Assembly (NCBI GenBank): GCA_030686995.1
Contig: CM060709.1
Location: 12,298,872-12,362,871, forward strand
Origin: Artemisia argyi
Lineage: Eukaryota > Streptophyta > Magnoliopsida > Asterales > Asteraceae
Length of the DNA stretch: 64,000 nucleotides
Direction of reading: 5' to 3'
The notes beneath the pieces are model-generated. The model saw nothing but the letters and a program-made list of their open reading frames with translations, searched no databases and had not been told where the DNA came from. This document shows positions 33,060 through 46,389 of this stretch, piece after piece (the first letter of the stretch is position 1; each line of letters opens with the position of its first letter). The position numbers were made by a program, and so were the translations under genes.

Positions 33060-33575
33060 TTTTTTTAAGATCGGGATTCTATCTAGAATCGTTTTCGCCT
33101 TTGCAAAATCGTGATCGTAAGATCGGATCAGGATCTTAAGATCCTACTATAATATCATTTTCTTAATAGTTTTTGTAATATTATTCAAATTTATAAATTA
33201 TTATATATCATAAAAACAAAATTATATGAATATTTCATCGAAATGTTATCTTAAATTATTATTATGAAATGTTTAATAAGACTAACATGTTATTTTTTAA
33301 ATTCTACGAAAAATAATCTAGAAGTTTGCAGTTTTTTAGTTTGTTATCCGAACTATAATATCATATGTTTAAGATCGGGATACTATAAGTTTGAAGTTTG
33401 CAGTTTTTTAGTTTTTTAGTTTGTTATCCTACTATAATATCATATGTTTAAGATCGGGATACTATAAGATCTTAAGCTTTCTAATATCTTATGTAAGATC
33501 CAGATCGTTTTTGCTTTTCGGTATCGTAAAATTGTAAAATCTTAAGATTAGGATCGGGATCCTGACAATCATAGT
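33055..33575. mobile_element. MITE-like element rich in GATCGGGAT strings
   Basis: Left end (AAGATCGGGATTCTATC) and right end (AGGATCGGGATCCTGAC) share the motif AGATCGGGAT in partly inverted, degenerate form. A tandem duplication of about 75 bp lies inside: GAAGTTTGCAG...GATCGGGATACTATAAG at about 33320 and 33391. No target duplication established. Confidence 0.4.
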
Positions 33576-34048
33576 AGAAACAGTATTTGTGGTTTGGCAA
33601 AGTTACAAGGGTAGTCGAGTATAATATTGAAAGTGCTTGCGTAGTTTTAATGTGAAATTTTACGAAGCAAATATCATTCCTAACATGAAAACAAACGAAA
33701 CTTTGAAAGTGCAGTCGTAGTCACGCCTTAGCATATGCACAGCAAAATTACTCACTAAAAGCACAAGGAGTGATAACATGTTATAACACCAACACCCCCG
33801 CCATGTTAACGCCATATCATTTTAACACCAAATAACATAACACTGATGTATGTCAATTATAGTATATAATTATTTTCCGAAGAAATACTCGTGAAAGTAT
33901 TTCCCGGGTCGTTCTCCCAACGAAGGTTCGAATGGAATTTTCGAATTATCGATTTGGGAATCGTGTAGTGTAAGTGAATAGTGAAAAGTGATTGTAAAAT
34001 CAAAATGTGAAAAGAAATGATGAATTATGTACAAGGTACAAGCAAAAT

Positions 34049-37000
34049 TGTAACCCCCGGTACTTTTCTAAACTCATTTCTAGCCAAAATATTTATTTTC
34101 GTACCTGAGACACATTAAAACTTTTATTTTATGATTAATTGGGCTTGGGAAACGTGAGATATATTGGAAACGAGACTTTATTCCTTGATTGACTCAGCAC
34201 AACCTAGAACACTCGAACTTATTGCATTTGCCAATTTATTTGAATTATTTTGAGTTTTGGAAAAACTCTAAAGTTTATGCTTGATTTTATTGGAAAAATT
34301 ATTTCGTGAACAATGGTGCAAGTTTCGTAATTTTTCGAGTCCGTTTGCTATGTCGAATGAGCCCCGAAGCATTTATCGTGATAAGTTTGCTACGTTGGCG
34401 ATATTAATCCTTGGACTATCACCCTCCATTTACCCTACACTTTTAAAATTTACAATTCTCACCCAACCCCCACTATATATATAACAATAATAATAATATC
34501 AAATATTTTATTTCATTTTCTCATCTTCTCTCTCTCTCTAAAAACACACACTTCACTTTTTCTCCCCCCCCCCCCCCCCCCCCCCCGTTCTCTCTCTAAA
34601 TCCGGCCAACCACCACCACCGCCGACCTCCGGCGTACTTTTCCGGTCACCGGAAAATTTTCCGGCCAAAAATATTTTATTTCACCATCTTGTAGATCGGG
34701 ACGTGCTCGTTCCAAAAGTACAAACCATCTCATTTGAAACCATCCCGAACACCCCCAACCAACCCTCACCGCCGCACCACCATACCACCGCCGCCACCAT
34801 CACGACCAACCACCACCTTCCCACCACTTTTCTTCATCTTTCTTGCTCGGTAAAACACCCAAACGAACCTTTATTTATTTATTTTTATTAAATTCGTATT
34901 TATTTCTTTTTTATTTATTTAAAACCTTAAAAATATTATAAATATTATTTTCGTATTTTTATTTAATAAAAATAATAATTCCGAAAATTATTTTATTAAA
35001 TCCGAAAATATTATATAAATTTTTATATATTTTTATTATGTCCGAAAATGATTTTATAAAATTTATTTTATAAATTTATTATTTATTTATTTTTATTCCG
35101 AAAATACTTTTAAAATAATATATATATTTTTAGTTTTTCATTATAAAATATTTTTATAAAAATTTCATATTATTATTTATTTATTTTTATATATATCGAT
35201 TATATATATATATGTATATATATATATTTAGTTTTTGTTTTATTATTTATTTATTTATTTAACATTGGAGGTAATAAATGATGTTTTAACACATGTGGGC
35301 CCCTCCTTTGACCGACAGTTGACTGGTCAACACCGGGTCGACCCGGTGTGACTCGGTTAATTTTTGTATTATTTGTTGAGTATCGTTGTTATTTGTAGTT
35401 GTTATATATATTTGAACTTGTTTCGGCTAAATTTAAATGAAACGGATTAATAATTATGAAACTATAAAATACGTTGGTTATAGTTAAGGGATTTGGTTAT
35501 CGGACATTGATTCCGTATTATTGTATTGTGAGCTTGTATTGGACGTATTGGATTTACGGCCTTGGTTATTTGGATATTATGGACCCTTTGGTACACGAGA
35601 CGGTAGGGTACGTTAGGCCCGTAAAGATCTTAACGTACCTGGAACCCGAACAATACAAAATGGTCGATAAAACTAAACAACTAAAGGACTACGCGAATGA
35701 TATATCCAAGCATAATTACTTATTTATATGATTTTATTATTTAAAAACAAAGAGTCGTTGACTCGGGAAACGTTGTATAAACGGGCAGGTCATGCCGAAA
35801 TTTCGTAAAATCTTTTATAAACTTTTAAAGTTAAACGATTATATTATATTTTGAAAAACCATTTTAACTATATTGTTTTCAACGCTTTGTTTTGGGAAAA
35901 TGGGTAAAATAGCCGAAATTAGTTTATTATAATATATTATTTGTTTATATTCATTTTATTTTGATTTCTTTTCTTTGAGCTATTCTTTTATCTACTTTTG
36001 ACGTTCTCGGATGGACGTGTGCTCTCGACGACATATTCTTTCTATCTTTCTTTCTCGTCACCCACGCGAGACTTTTTAAAATCTATTTTCTTTCAAATGC
36101 CATTGTGTTTATAAAATCTTTTATTCAAGCATTGTTTATTGAGATGTTCGAGTTTAGTTCTGAGTTATGCCTTCTATATTGATTAGGTTGTGCTGAGGTC
36201 CCTGTTGCTGTGACGCATATTTGATTGTTGCTATATCTCGTTTCCTGCTGCTGTTATTAAGGTGTGATTCATAGCCCCGCTTTTTATATTTTAATTCTTT
36301 ATAAACTCACGGGGTGAGACACATGCTTTAAATGTTTTCTGAGCACAAGTAGTATTTTTGGTATGCTTATCCTGATGATGATAACAAATATATATTCCTG
36401 ACGATGTACTAAGTAGCTTATCTTGCCTGAAAGACCCTCCGATCATGAGTCATTAGTCACTTGCGAGTGAGCGCGAACTTAGTTTATAGGCCTATAGGAC
36501 TGACCATCCCACTCGTAGTTGTCAAGGGCTTGACATGCGGGTGTACTATTTGTCGTTTTTGTCGGGTAATTTGGCAAGTACCCGGCCTTGGGGGCATTTA
36601 TTATTATGAAATTCCGTGGTTGATTATTTATTTCAGTACAGCGTACTGTTGATTGGTTTGGTTAACGTTTTGTGTGTCATGAGCTTAGTATCATCAACCG
36701 TATGTATGCACTGGGATGCCTCTACATATTGGGTGTTATCTTGGTTACCCTGGTATTTGCATTTGTTGCTTATATCGTATGATTAAAACCCTTGTGCTCA
36801 ACCTTATTTCTTTAAACCTATGGATTACACTCAACCTTTGTGTTGACTTTTAAGCATGTGTTTCTCAGGTACTACTACTAATTAGTCTTGGAGCTTTATG
36901 ACTTGGGCGTGGTGGAGTGGCACAGTCGAAGGAGTCTTTCTGTCAAGGCAGCTTTAGTATCTTTACTATCTTTATTTTCATATCATTCGTAAAAACCTTG

Positions 37001-37271
37001 GTGTGTCTTAAATGTTTTCCGCTGCTAAACCTTGTTTAATATTTTCCGCTGCTAGACTTTGTTAAATTTCCGCTGCAAACTCTATTTTACCTTTTCCGCT
37101 GCTACTTTGATTCAAGAGTCTTTGTACTCTAAACGGTTTACAATTCGAATGATATGTTTTGCAACATTTATAAACGTCCCGTGTGTGGTCGTTGACTATA
37201 AATGTGCTTGGTTTCATTTGCGTAGCGCCCCCAGCATGTCAGCTGCCGTATCTTGAGTTGGGGGTGTTACA
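34049..37271 (+). mobile_element. Gypsy-type solo LTR (3223 bp) with 5-bp target duplication
   Basis: TGTAACCCCC...GGGGTGTTACA, flanked by AAAAT at 34044-34048 and 37272-37276. A TATA-like CTATATATATAAC near 34469 is followed by a CT-rich leader and a run of about 25 C (34563-34587). A splice-site-like pair (36262-36868) matches that of the other gypsy-type LTRs. No internal region remains. Confidence 0.9.
36262..36868 (+). other. Putative intron inside solo LTR
   Basis: Donor TAAG|GTGTGA with TTCATAGCCCC after it; acceptor TTTCTCAG|GT after TTTGTGTTGACTTTTAAGCATG. Same arrangement as in the LTRs at 2231-5335 and 48002-51602. Confidence 0.4.
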
Positions 37272-40200
37272 AAAATATGCACAAAAGTCAAAAACGTGAA
37301 AACGGAAACTCAAACGTAATTTTTAAACGTAATGTACAAAATAAAACGCGACTTTTATTCTAAAAATGATCCTACAAGTGTGAAACAATTTTTTAAAAAT
37401 CTTAAACTATTAAAAAGAATTTTTAGAAAAAGAAAAATATTTTTTTGAGTTTTTATTTATTTTCTATGATTTATTTTTGATTTTTGGAATTTAAAATGAA
37501 TTAAAAATAAGGAAAAATAGAAAAATAAAGTGGAAAATTGAAAATTTAATTCTAAAAATTCTAAAATATTATAAAAGAATTTCTAAAAATATTTTTGTAT
37601 TTTTCACAACCTTTTCTGAATTTTTATAGATTTTTGGTATTTAAAATGATTTATAATGAAGAAAAATTAAGAAAAATAGTAAAATAAACCAGAAAAATCT
37701 TGAAAAATTACAGAAAATCTAAAATAATATGTAAAGACTATAGAAAAATTTTGAAAAGAAAAAGCTAAGCAGAAGTGTTTATTTATAAGCACTTGCCACA
37801 AATCTAAACCAAACTGATCGCACAGATGAAATATACTATAATAAGCTCATATGTGTTCAACAGTATTGAAATACAACACAGAATTAATAAAAATTAACAA
37901 TAAGCAGTAGGTGAGTAAGCTAAAGCACAAGCTGATAAGCCACAGATTAAGCCAGGTACAAGTAACAATGAAAACCACTACAATGACCACTACTAGGCTC
38001 AGAAAGCTCAAAGATGCTCAGATAAGATGATAGTGGACACAGATACCAAAGAAATCCAATAATAAGCAGTTTAGTAAGCTTATGCTTTAAGCAGATATGA
38101 TACCAAAGTTACCAGAAGCTATTTGACCATATACAATTACTTGTTAACTACTATTGAACTCAGAATGACCACAAAATCACAGGTCTAAACACAAGTAAAT
38201 ATTAGCAGACCTCAAATGCAAAACAGCTTTCTAATTTATTAAGCCTAACTTGAAACCACTGATAAGCTAACCTATTAAGCTCAGAATTACAAACTTAGTG
38301 GGGCAAATGCAACCTAGATATACTGAGATGCTAAAAAGTGTAAAAGCCTTATCTAATAATTCCAATTGCTACTCTAAATTAGCCTAAGTTCAGCAGCTAG
38401 TAGAAGATATAAAACTGAAAATCAGTTGACTAAATGAGTGTTAAACTAATTGATTTTTTCCCATTTCAAATGATTGAATCTACCTTTAATTGTGTTTTTA
38501 AGCTACAACTACCCTAGATTAAGCTACTTTTTACTATTATGCAACTACTACTACAGATATGCTAACAGATTTCTAACTTCCCAATCAGTTAAGCTAATTG
38601 AAAACTAGTTTTGACTATTTCTACGAAACCTACTGATTTTACATTATAAAAGCCTACCAATACTCTAATGTAGTCTATATGTAGTACTAAAACAGCAAAC
38701 CAACGGTTACTCAACTCAGATGATAGTTAAGCCAAACACTCCCTAATATCTATACTAAAACTATGAAGTAATGAAATACACTTTAAATCTGAAAACTAAT
38801 GATCCAATAAGCTGATATAACACTACTAGAAGCTAATAACACAACAAAATAATACCAATTACAACTGAAATCCACCAATTCACAGAATCACAGATCTATG
38901 CTAATTAAAATGTAAGAGATTAAATCAAAACTTACAACAAATGGTATCTCAGCAAGAACAGAGATACTTCACTAAGCTTGTCTGTCTCTAGACAGGCCAA
39001 TGGCTTCCATTCCTCCAATTGGACTATGAATAACAACTCTGCATCATCATTTCACATAAAAAGTTGACTTTCGTTGACTTTTGTGAAAAGTTAATAAGGA
39101 CTGATGTAAACTATAACAATAAGCTCTCAATAGCTAAAAACTAAAGATAAGATGCAATGAACTTTTGATTAGCTAATTTGAAAACTGAAGTAAGAAAACT
39201 ATTCTTATTTTCTTCTTTTTCTGATTTCTATCAACACATTTGAATGATTATAAAAAACTGAATTTGGAAATAAGAACTTGAATAAACTATAAACCAAACT
39301 GAGATAAACTGAATTATAAATGAGGATTAACTAAATTAATAAGCAGTAATGATAAACAGAAAACAGGAATAAGCTAAACTTTATTTAAGAAAAAAATAAT
39401 ATCATTGAAATTAAATTTGATTACAACTAAAACTATTACAAAAGAAATTTTGGCAGAGTTTGGCTACTCCAAAATTCCACACCTAAACAACTAACACTAA
39501 CATTCTATTTATAGGAGAAATGAGGAGTGAGCTTACGGATTGCCATGTTGGCAATCCGTGTGAGGTTGTGCTTCTTTGGAGCCAATCCACACCCTCTGAT
39601 CATGATCCTATCCACCCCTTCAATTAATAGCCCTCAGATCATTACTTGTGACGCATTCCATCCAATAAGTTGCTGCCAAGTGTCCATTTTGTGTTTCTTT
39701 CGCTCTGACACGCTCTGCCACGCTTCTAGAAGCACTTGATTGTACGGAAATACCCTTACTCTCGGTAATTGGGTGAATTGGTTAACTAGGGTTCATGTGA
39801 TTATTTTTTCTGGGTTGAGTGGGGTGAAAAGGGGGGCGGGTAAATGGGGGATTTATTAATATGTTTTGACTTTGTTGACCGGGTTAAGTGGTGTTTGACC
39901 AGAGATATAGAGTGGATCGGGTATGGTGGTGATGTGGGCTTGGGCTGGTGGGTTTAGGAATTGGATGGTGGACTGAAAATGATTGAATTAATATTAGGCT
40001 TATGATTTAATTTGAGAATTTAGTAGTTTAAGCTTAGTAAACCATAAGGACCACTTTTGTAATTCCTGAAATCTTAAGGGCTGATTCTGCCATTTTTTGT
40101 AAACTTGACCCAAGGGCAAAATTTGGCAAATGAATATTCTTCAAGGTTGATTTTGAAACTTTGAGCTCAAATGTGATCCATAAATGAAAATTGCTCCCCG

Positions 40201-40730
40201 ATCTCGGCTTTTGAACCTTTTTCCAAATCTCGTGCTCGTGTTGTCGGGTTTTGCTTTCCTTTTGCAATATCCTTACCTGCACATCACAGACACAAAAACA
40301 ATACAAATTTGGCATTTTAAGGTCGGCTTTTGGGCGTTTTGGTCCGGTATTTGGTAAAGAAAAGGTGTGTAAATTAATACACACCAAACACCAAAAACAT
40401 CAGGAACTCATATTACCAAATAACATAACACCAAAAACATAAGAAACTCATAACACCAAATAACACCACCTTTTGGAACCTACTTTAAAAAAATATAATT
40501 ATGTACAAAACCAACACAAGCCACAAATTGGCCATAACACCAAATAACATGTGTTAGGGAGTGATAACTTGGCATAACATCAAACCAACACAAGCCACAA
40601 CGCACGTTAATATAATAACGTAAATGGAAACGTGATACCAACTTTTGAACATGGGAAATGATGGAAACGCCATAACGGCGTTAAAACCTGTCCATGTAGA
40701 CAATAACGCGAGCCTCACGTTACCACTCCC

Positions 40731-41631
40731 AGCCCTCTAACAATACTGCTTATGCTGTTTTTACGAAGTTGTGAAGATTGTACATGCAATTTGACCAAAC
40801 CACGTACGTAGACGACTTTTGCAATTTATTTAAGCTTCTAGATTTAAAAGGGATCATACATGAACATGAGTACATGACGATCCACGTATTTGATGCATAA
40901 AATGAGGTGGCTCTTTTGAGTAATTTTATACTACAGATAGGACCAGTACTGCATGTGATTTGTCAAACGGGAGTAGCTACAAGGGGAATGACATATTAGT
41001 ACTATTGAATTATTACTAATAAATTATTAGATAAATAATGTTGGCTTAAGTTCGTGGTTTGCTATTGTTGACAGCAGAACAAGTTTTGAATTTATACCTT
41101 TAAAGAATCCTATTTATGTTATTAGTAAATTGAAAGCTAAGTAGCGACAGGTAAGTGGAGAGGCTTAAGGACTTAATTATGATTAAGCTTTGATTATATT
41201 TAGTTGTGAAAATTTGTTTTGTGATCAGTTCTATTAATATGAAGGGTAGATAAAGCCTTTTTTTTAAAGGGTGTCCTACACATATAAGCTAGTGATTTCA
41301 GAAAAAGTATGTAGCAAACCTGTAGTTTTAACAAATTAAAGCTGTATAAGTTTATGACCGAAAACTCCAAGGAGATATATAGTCTAGTCGTTGCAAATAT
41401 GGAACTTTTTTTTTAGTGTAAATTAAACCCAATCTCATTTACATTTCAATTTTTGGGCAATTCTACCGGATCGTTAGCTCGTAGCTCAGTTGGTTACAGA
41501 ATGAAAATTAAAAATTTATGAATTTGCTCATGGTTTTCAATTTAGTTCAATACTATGTTTAAGAGTCGTTGAGTCATATTTGAATATTTTCTCCAACAGA
41601 TTATGGTCGGGTAACAACAATAACAAGGTTA
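40731..41631. other. Spacer with a weak tRNA-like motif
   Basis: TAGCTCAGTTGG at 41482 is a perfect RNA polymerase III box A string, but the following sequence does not fold as a tRNA and only a poor box B (AGTTCAATACT, 41543) follows. It may be an eroded SINE. Nothing else recognised. Confidence 0.3.
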
Positions 41632-41860
41632 GGGGTGTGCATCGGGCCTAAACCGACTCCGACCCGTCCCGACCCGACAAGCCCAACTCCCCGATTTCGC
41701 CGGAATTGCAAACTGACTCCCGAACGGTTTGATAGTCGGGATCGGAATCGGGCCGGCGGTTTGGTCGGGATCGGGATCGGGATCGGTTTTCTTTGTTGTT
41801 TTGTCGGTTTTCTTCCCGTTCCGACCCGTCCCGTTCCGACCCGTTTTCTTTGTGAGAGTT
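41632..41860. mobile_element. hAT-like element fragment
   Basis: Begins TTAGGGGTGTGCATCGGG, a typical hAT-type terminus, followed by many GACCCG / CGGGATCGGGATCGG strings in both orientations. The right terminus is missing. Confidence 0.45.
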
Positions 41861-43647
41861 TATTAAAATTCCTTCGTTTCTTATTGACAATGATTCAGGC
41901 CTCGATCACTCGTATTATCATGTGCTACTATCATCATTCCGTTTACACAATTATTCACATTGGATTGAGAGACAATCTATTACATGAACAAAAGTTAATT
42001 CATCGACAAACCGGATTAATTAAAAAAAACCCTATCATTATTAATTGATTGTTCAAGCTGATATGACATGACCCATGATAAAAATTAATAAGTTCTCATG
42101 GCAAATGGCTGCCATGACTCCCCTTGCTCTAAGATTATAAAGATGAATGATAATATCACTAGTTGGTGTTCGTTGATGATCGATTTGCCCAAAAAAGATT
42201 AGCTTTGCATGCTAGGGCTTTAGAATTTAAATGTGTAGAAGTATAGCATATTCAATCTTTACAAATAGCAAAACTTCGACAAAAAACAAGATACTATACA
42301 TTCCACTTTTACCATAGGTTTTATCCCGCCTTAATAGGTTTTGGAGTTTTTCGATATTTTTCTACTTTTTTACAGCGATAAAACAGCAATATTAATATAT
42401 ATTACAAAGGTTACGATGATTGCTATCATTACTGAAGAATCCAAACTTAAAAGACATAAAACATGTCTCTATGAAACCACACATGCTAAGGAAGGATCTT
42501 CATCACCATGCAACTGTATACGAGCCGTATCAAACTATAACAGTCCGAGCAAACTCAGTAGTCACAATGTTTCCAGGACCAATAGGATTCCATCCATTCC
42601 AGTGAATAACCTTTGCCAACAGGAGCCTGCAGATCATATAGCGTAAATGTGATACATATGATTAGCATAAGGTACGTAACAAGCTCAAAATAATAGATGA
42701 AGACATGAACAACCCCGTGGATTAGTCCAAAAGGTTAGAAACCATGGTTACCCAAAATTATTAAAAAAAAAAAATTGTTAGCAACCCTTGCTTAAACTTG
42801 TAAAAGTTAAATCATCAAACCGGATCATTGATAAAAAGAAGTGTCTCTTTTATAAATGACAAAACCATCATATCTATTTGCGTTATGTAACATATTTTCT
42901 GAGAGGTCAATTAATAGCTAGCTAACTTATACTCTCTCTACTAGACAGCAAGTCCCTTATGTGTGCGATACAATGTTATAAATCAAATTTCCTCGTGTAA
43001 TTGTTGTAGTGCCTCATTTAGAAACACTCCCCTGTGTACTTTATCACGATTCACGAATACTAAATACCTTAAGCTTATTTATGTTAGAGTGTCAAAATAT
43101 ATACTCATGTACACATGTCTTTAGTTAGATCGACTTGAACCCATACCTATCATTCATGGGACGCCTTTGATACTGCGCTAGGTTAGAGTTTGCTATATAT
43201 GATCATAGAAAATACGTTTTAAAACCAAACAATGTTGACTGCGAAAAGTTTCCTTCCTTCTTTAGCTCTTTAAACTAGTGACCACAAAAACCTAGTTTGT
43301 GCAAATTAAAGGCGAGCTTATACAAGTGTAACCTCAATATTTTGAACAATCCAAAAAACACTCTCCAAATTCACAAGAAAACAAACCCCTTAACGACTTA
43401 ACGTCTTAACCTATATATGTGATCTTCATCAAATTTCATATGGTGAACGAACATTAGCACACACAAGTACACAATTATTACACCTGTAATTTGATAAAAA
43501 CTATTTCTTAGTGTTATTTTTTTTTGGGTTGTATCCCTTTAGTTTCTCCCTGAAGGTGAATTTTATAATGCTCGGAAAATTTTCCGATGCTTCACAAGAA
43601 AAATAAATCACTTATAGCATGAAACTATATAATATGACAGCAATTAC
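41861..43647. other. Spacer downstream of copy A gene
   Basis: May contain further exons of the minus-strand gene (a candidate acceptor CTGCAG lies near 42630), but no domain could be recognised, so none is annotated. Confidence 0.4.
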
Positions 43648-44275
43648 CTTACTGAATCCCATGATTTTATGTTGATCACCACCAAGTATTAGCTCCAGAT
43701 GTCCATGTATAATCTTAACCTATAATATCATATCGATAAATCCACTAGTTAGGAAAGGATTTATTTTTGCTAAGGTTATATATAGTGAATCAAGTTTCAA
43801 CATATTTACTTACAAGATTAACGGCGAGGCTAAGGTCATCATCATCAGAATTCAAATGATCAAAGGTAGCCTTAGTGAGCTTATAAGACAAAGCCGTCCC
43901 TGATACTGCTCCTATCATTGCATTTTGCATGAACCTTGTCTTGTGAATCCATCCTATCACTACTCCAGCTATTGCTCCAAGTGTTGCCCCAACTGCACCC
44001 AACATGCATATTCACATAATTATCAGTTTGAAAACAAAGGCCTTTGACCCATCACCCAATTGTAGGCTGAGTTCAAGTCTCGTTAGAGACATATGTGATA
44101 TAAGTGGTGATTATTTGTAAAAGAAAACAGCTTGAAGTAAAAAACAAAGATAGTTTAGCTCATATATATGATCAAATACTTCGTGGTACTGACCAACCCC
44201 AAACTCGAGCATGAAGAACGCAAAGAGTAATCGAAAGACAATTGCGGAAACAACGGAGCAGCAAATTTGCCTCAT
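43648..44275 (-). CDS. NEP1-interacting-like membrane protein, N-terminal exons (copy A)
   Basis: Three exons on the minus strand fit together in phase: 44275-44194 (donor G|GTCAGT), 43992-43814 (acceptor GGGTGCAG, donor CTT|GTAAGT) and 43719-43648 (acceptor TTATAG, donor AAG|GTAATT). The product begins with a hydrophobic segment (CCSVVSAIVFRLLF), then a Gly/Ala-rich repeat (VVGATLGAIAGVVIGW, then NAMIGAVSGTALS). This is the pattern of the N-terminal membrane region of NEP1-interacting proteins, which continue into a C-terminal RING-H2 finger acting as a ubiquitin ligase. No RING finger was found downstream, so the gene may be truncated or may belong to another small membrane protein family. 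A duplicate (copy B) is wrecked by transposons. The start is the first ATG after an upstream in-frame stop. Confidence 0.5.
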
Positions 44276-45048
44276 CTTCCGGCCTCTCTATATTGCGATG
44301 GTATCACTAATTCACAAGAAAGACGATGAAGGTGTGATCAAGTCTAGTTTAGGTGCAAAGCACCTGACTCTCACTCCTTGGTGCTTGGCTCTACGTTTAC
44401 TAGAGCTAACAAGTCCTTATGTATAAGCTTCCAAAATCCTTTTTTTGTCGTTTTTATAAAATCAGAAAATCTTTTCTTGTATTCTTTTTTTCTTCCCTTA
44501 AGTTGTGTGAATGCATGGCGTTTAACGTGTGTGAACGTAATGAATTGGTAGATACAACAAGCTCGACCAGTATAATTTACTAGCTAGTACTCTTTGTTTA
44601 ATTTTATTTCTAAGTCAATGCGTTTACGATGACTCAACATTATCTTATAGTTTATGGTTATTGTACCTGTCACGATGGTGATAATTAATATATTTAATTT
44701 GTTTTCCATTTATTTTTCATATAGATATATGAATGGAAGTCTACCTAACGTACTAGTAGACAATATAATTGCCCAAACGTGTGTAGGTGATTTCTCGACA
44801 TTCAATAATTATCTCATTGTATGTAGTCTTAACCGTATTTATATTCACACACACAAATGAACAACACATAATATTAATATGACGTCACAATCCATGTGTC
44901 ATCGTACATATGAATCTAACGTCAGAGATTCAAAGTTCTACGTTTCTGGTATGCATTTAATTACTGTTGGGCTGTTCAAAATTGATTTTACACAGGAAGC
45001 TTTTTTTGCATCTGAAGTTTCAAAAGATCATAGATCGACATACACTAA

Positions 45049-45507
45049 GAGCCCGCTTGGTTCAAATGGTGGGGAATGCAAAGCAATGCATTCCCTTTTC
45101 CCCCAATTTATTGGGTAATGCCTCATTACCCACTAACGGGTAATGGGTCATTACATTACCATACACCAAGCACCATTATTCATTACCTTTGCCATTGATT
45201 ATGCCATATGAAGGGGTAATACCATATTAAAGTACTATACTTGTTAAAAAAATCACTTTTGAGTATCGAATTTTTTTTCCTCATTGGGGTACTAAACTTT
45301 CATTTTTGGCCTCTTTGACGCACTTTGGGACGTTTTTGCCCTCAAAATTTTGAAAATCCGGTGGCAAAAATGTCATAAAAATGTCCCAAAGTGTGTCAAA
45401 TAGGCCAAAAATGAAAGTTTAGTACCCCAATGAGAAAAAAAAAAAGTTCGATACTCAAAAGTGATTTTTTTAACAAGTATAGTGCTTTAATATGGTAGTT
45501 GCCTTAA
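45049..45507. mobile_element. Two adjacent MITEs absent from copy B
   Basis: First part 45049-45215 starts GAGCCCGCTTGGTTCAAATG, like many MITE ends. Second part about 45216-45507 is a strong foldback: TACCATATTAAAG(T/C)ACTATACTTG on the left mirrored on the right, with GGCCAAAAATGAAAGTTTAG arms. Copy B runs straight through with a few bases in place of the block. Confidence 0.75.
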
Positions 45508-45606
45508 AATAAAAAGCATACACAACACAACTAATGGCTTAATTACAGGCTTGGTGATCAAAATCCAAATTAGGATGTTAATGAGCATGTAATGTTGATT
45601 GTTGGC

Positions 45607-45783
45607 CAGGGACGGAACCTGGGGGTGTCCGAGACACCCATGAATTTTTGTCTCGTAGTGTTAATTTTGTTATAAAACCTCTATTTTTCTATAAACGCAC
45701 CATGTCCCAAAAAATTATGCATGTAGTCTTGTTTGATTTCTCATAAATGCACCCGGTGGCTTTGTCTTCTAGTTCCGTCACTG
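45607..45783. mobile_element. hAT-type MITE (177 bp) with 8-bp target duplication
   Basis: CAGGGACGGAAC...GTTCCGTCACTG inverted ends. TTGTTGGC lies on both sides (45599-45606 and 45784-45791) and occurs once in copy B, the empty site near 26655. Confidence 0.9.
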
Positions 45784-46389
45784 TTGTTGGCATGTATCAA
45801 TTCAGTGGATCAAAAACAAAAGATTGTTGAACATATCGCTTTCATTTCTAGTGTATATCTGCTTGTCATCTCGATCTGTGAATTGCGCAAGCACCTGAGC
45901 GAATAACAACACTTCATAGACACACATAAATACTGAGATATTGGTTAAGCTGATTTGGTAAACAAACCTGTATATATTCAGCTTCAAACTTAGATACGGT
46001 GCCAAATCTTGGTATATAAAAATCCATCTGTCACAACTCACAATGGGAAACTATTAGTACAAACCAAAGACAACATCAACATATGTTTAACTCAAAAAAA
46101 TATATACTAATGCTTGAGTTTACATCCAAGAAAAACAAACAAAAAATTCTTCAACCAACATAAAACAAATTTGAAGCATTAACTTAATTACTCCTATGTC
46201 AGATTTCAACAATATCATATAATACACTTGCAACAAAAATATAATCCTACAAAATCCCTAAAATATGAAAATCTTCAAAGATAACGTAATCAGATAATCA
46301 CTTTCATTTCCATTATAAATGTTTGGTTTGTAGGTTTGGTTTTGAAATTAGGAACCAAACCCTTAACTATAGGTGTTTTCTAAACCCAC

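Larger units (their letters stand above)
33844..40386 (-). mobile_element. Solo LTR of about 3.3 kb, split by a younger solo LTR
   Basis: Ends TGATGTATG...ACACCA with AACAC on both sides (33839-33843 and 40387-40391). Minus orientation is suggested by TATA box CTCCTATAAATAGAATG (39521-39505). The stretch 37740-38960 is rich in short TAAGCT/AAGCAG strings. No polyprotein, primer-binding site or polypurine tract was seen, so it is read as a solo LTR; a large internal-deleted element is an alternative. Confidence 0.7.
33766..40730. mobile_element. MITE-like element holding two nested solo LTRs
   Basis: Left end AGGAGTGATAACATG and right end (minus strand) GGGAGTGGTAACGTG are imperfect inverted repeats. 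Inside, many copies of ATAACACCAAATAACA flank the LTR insertion. Without the LTRs the element would be about 420 bp. Confidence 0.45.
43977..46389. repeat. Segmental duplication, copy A
   Basis: Corresponds to copy B pieces 10215-10401, 14840-15397 and 26078-27257. It lacks the CACTA, non-LTR and MULE/copia insertions of copy B, so it is the empty-site reference for them. It ends where a second CACTA-type element begins. Confidence 0.85.

Noticed and set aside
35474..35731. 85-codon open frame inside a solo LTR
   Set aside because: No domain, no conservation in the related LTRs; probably chance.
41482..41560. tRNA gene candidate
   Set aside because: Box A string is perfect but no cloverleaf can be drawn and box B is poor.
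42341..42646. Open frames and a possible exon with WNGWNP on the minus strand
   Set aside because: Could be a further exon of the copy A gene, but the frame is ambiguous and no family was recognised.
45802..46041. Minus-strand frame MSCDRWIF... present in both duplicated copies (also 26718-26912)
   Set aside because: The two versions diverge by frameshift after about 50 codons and show no domain; conservation is explained by the duplication.
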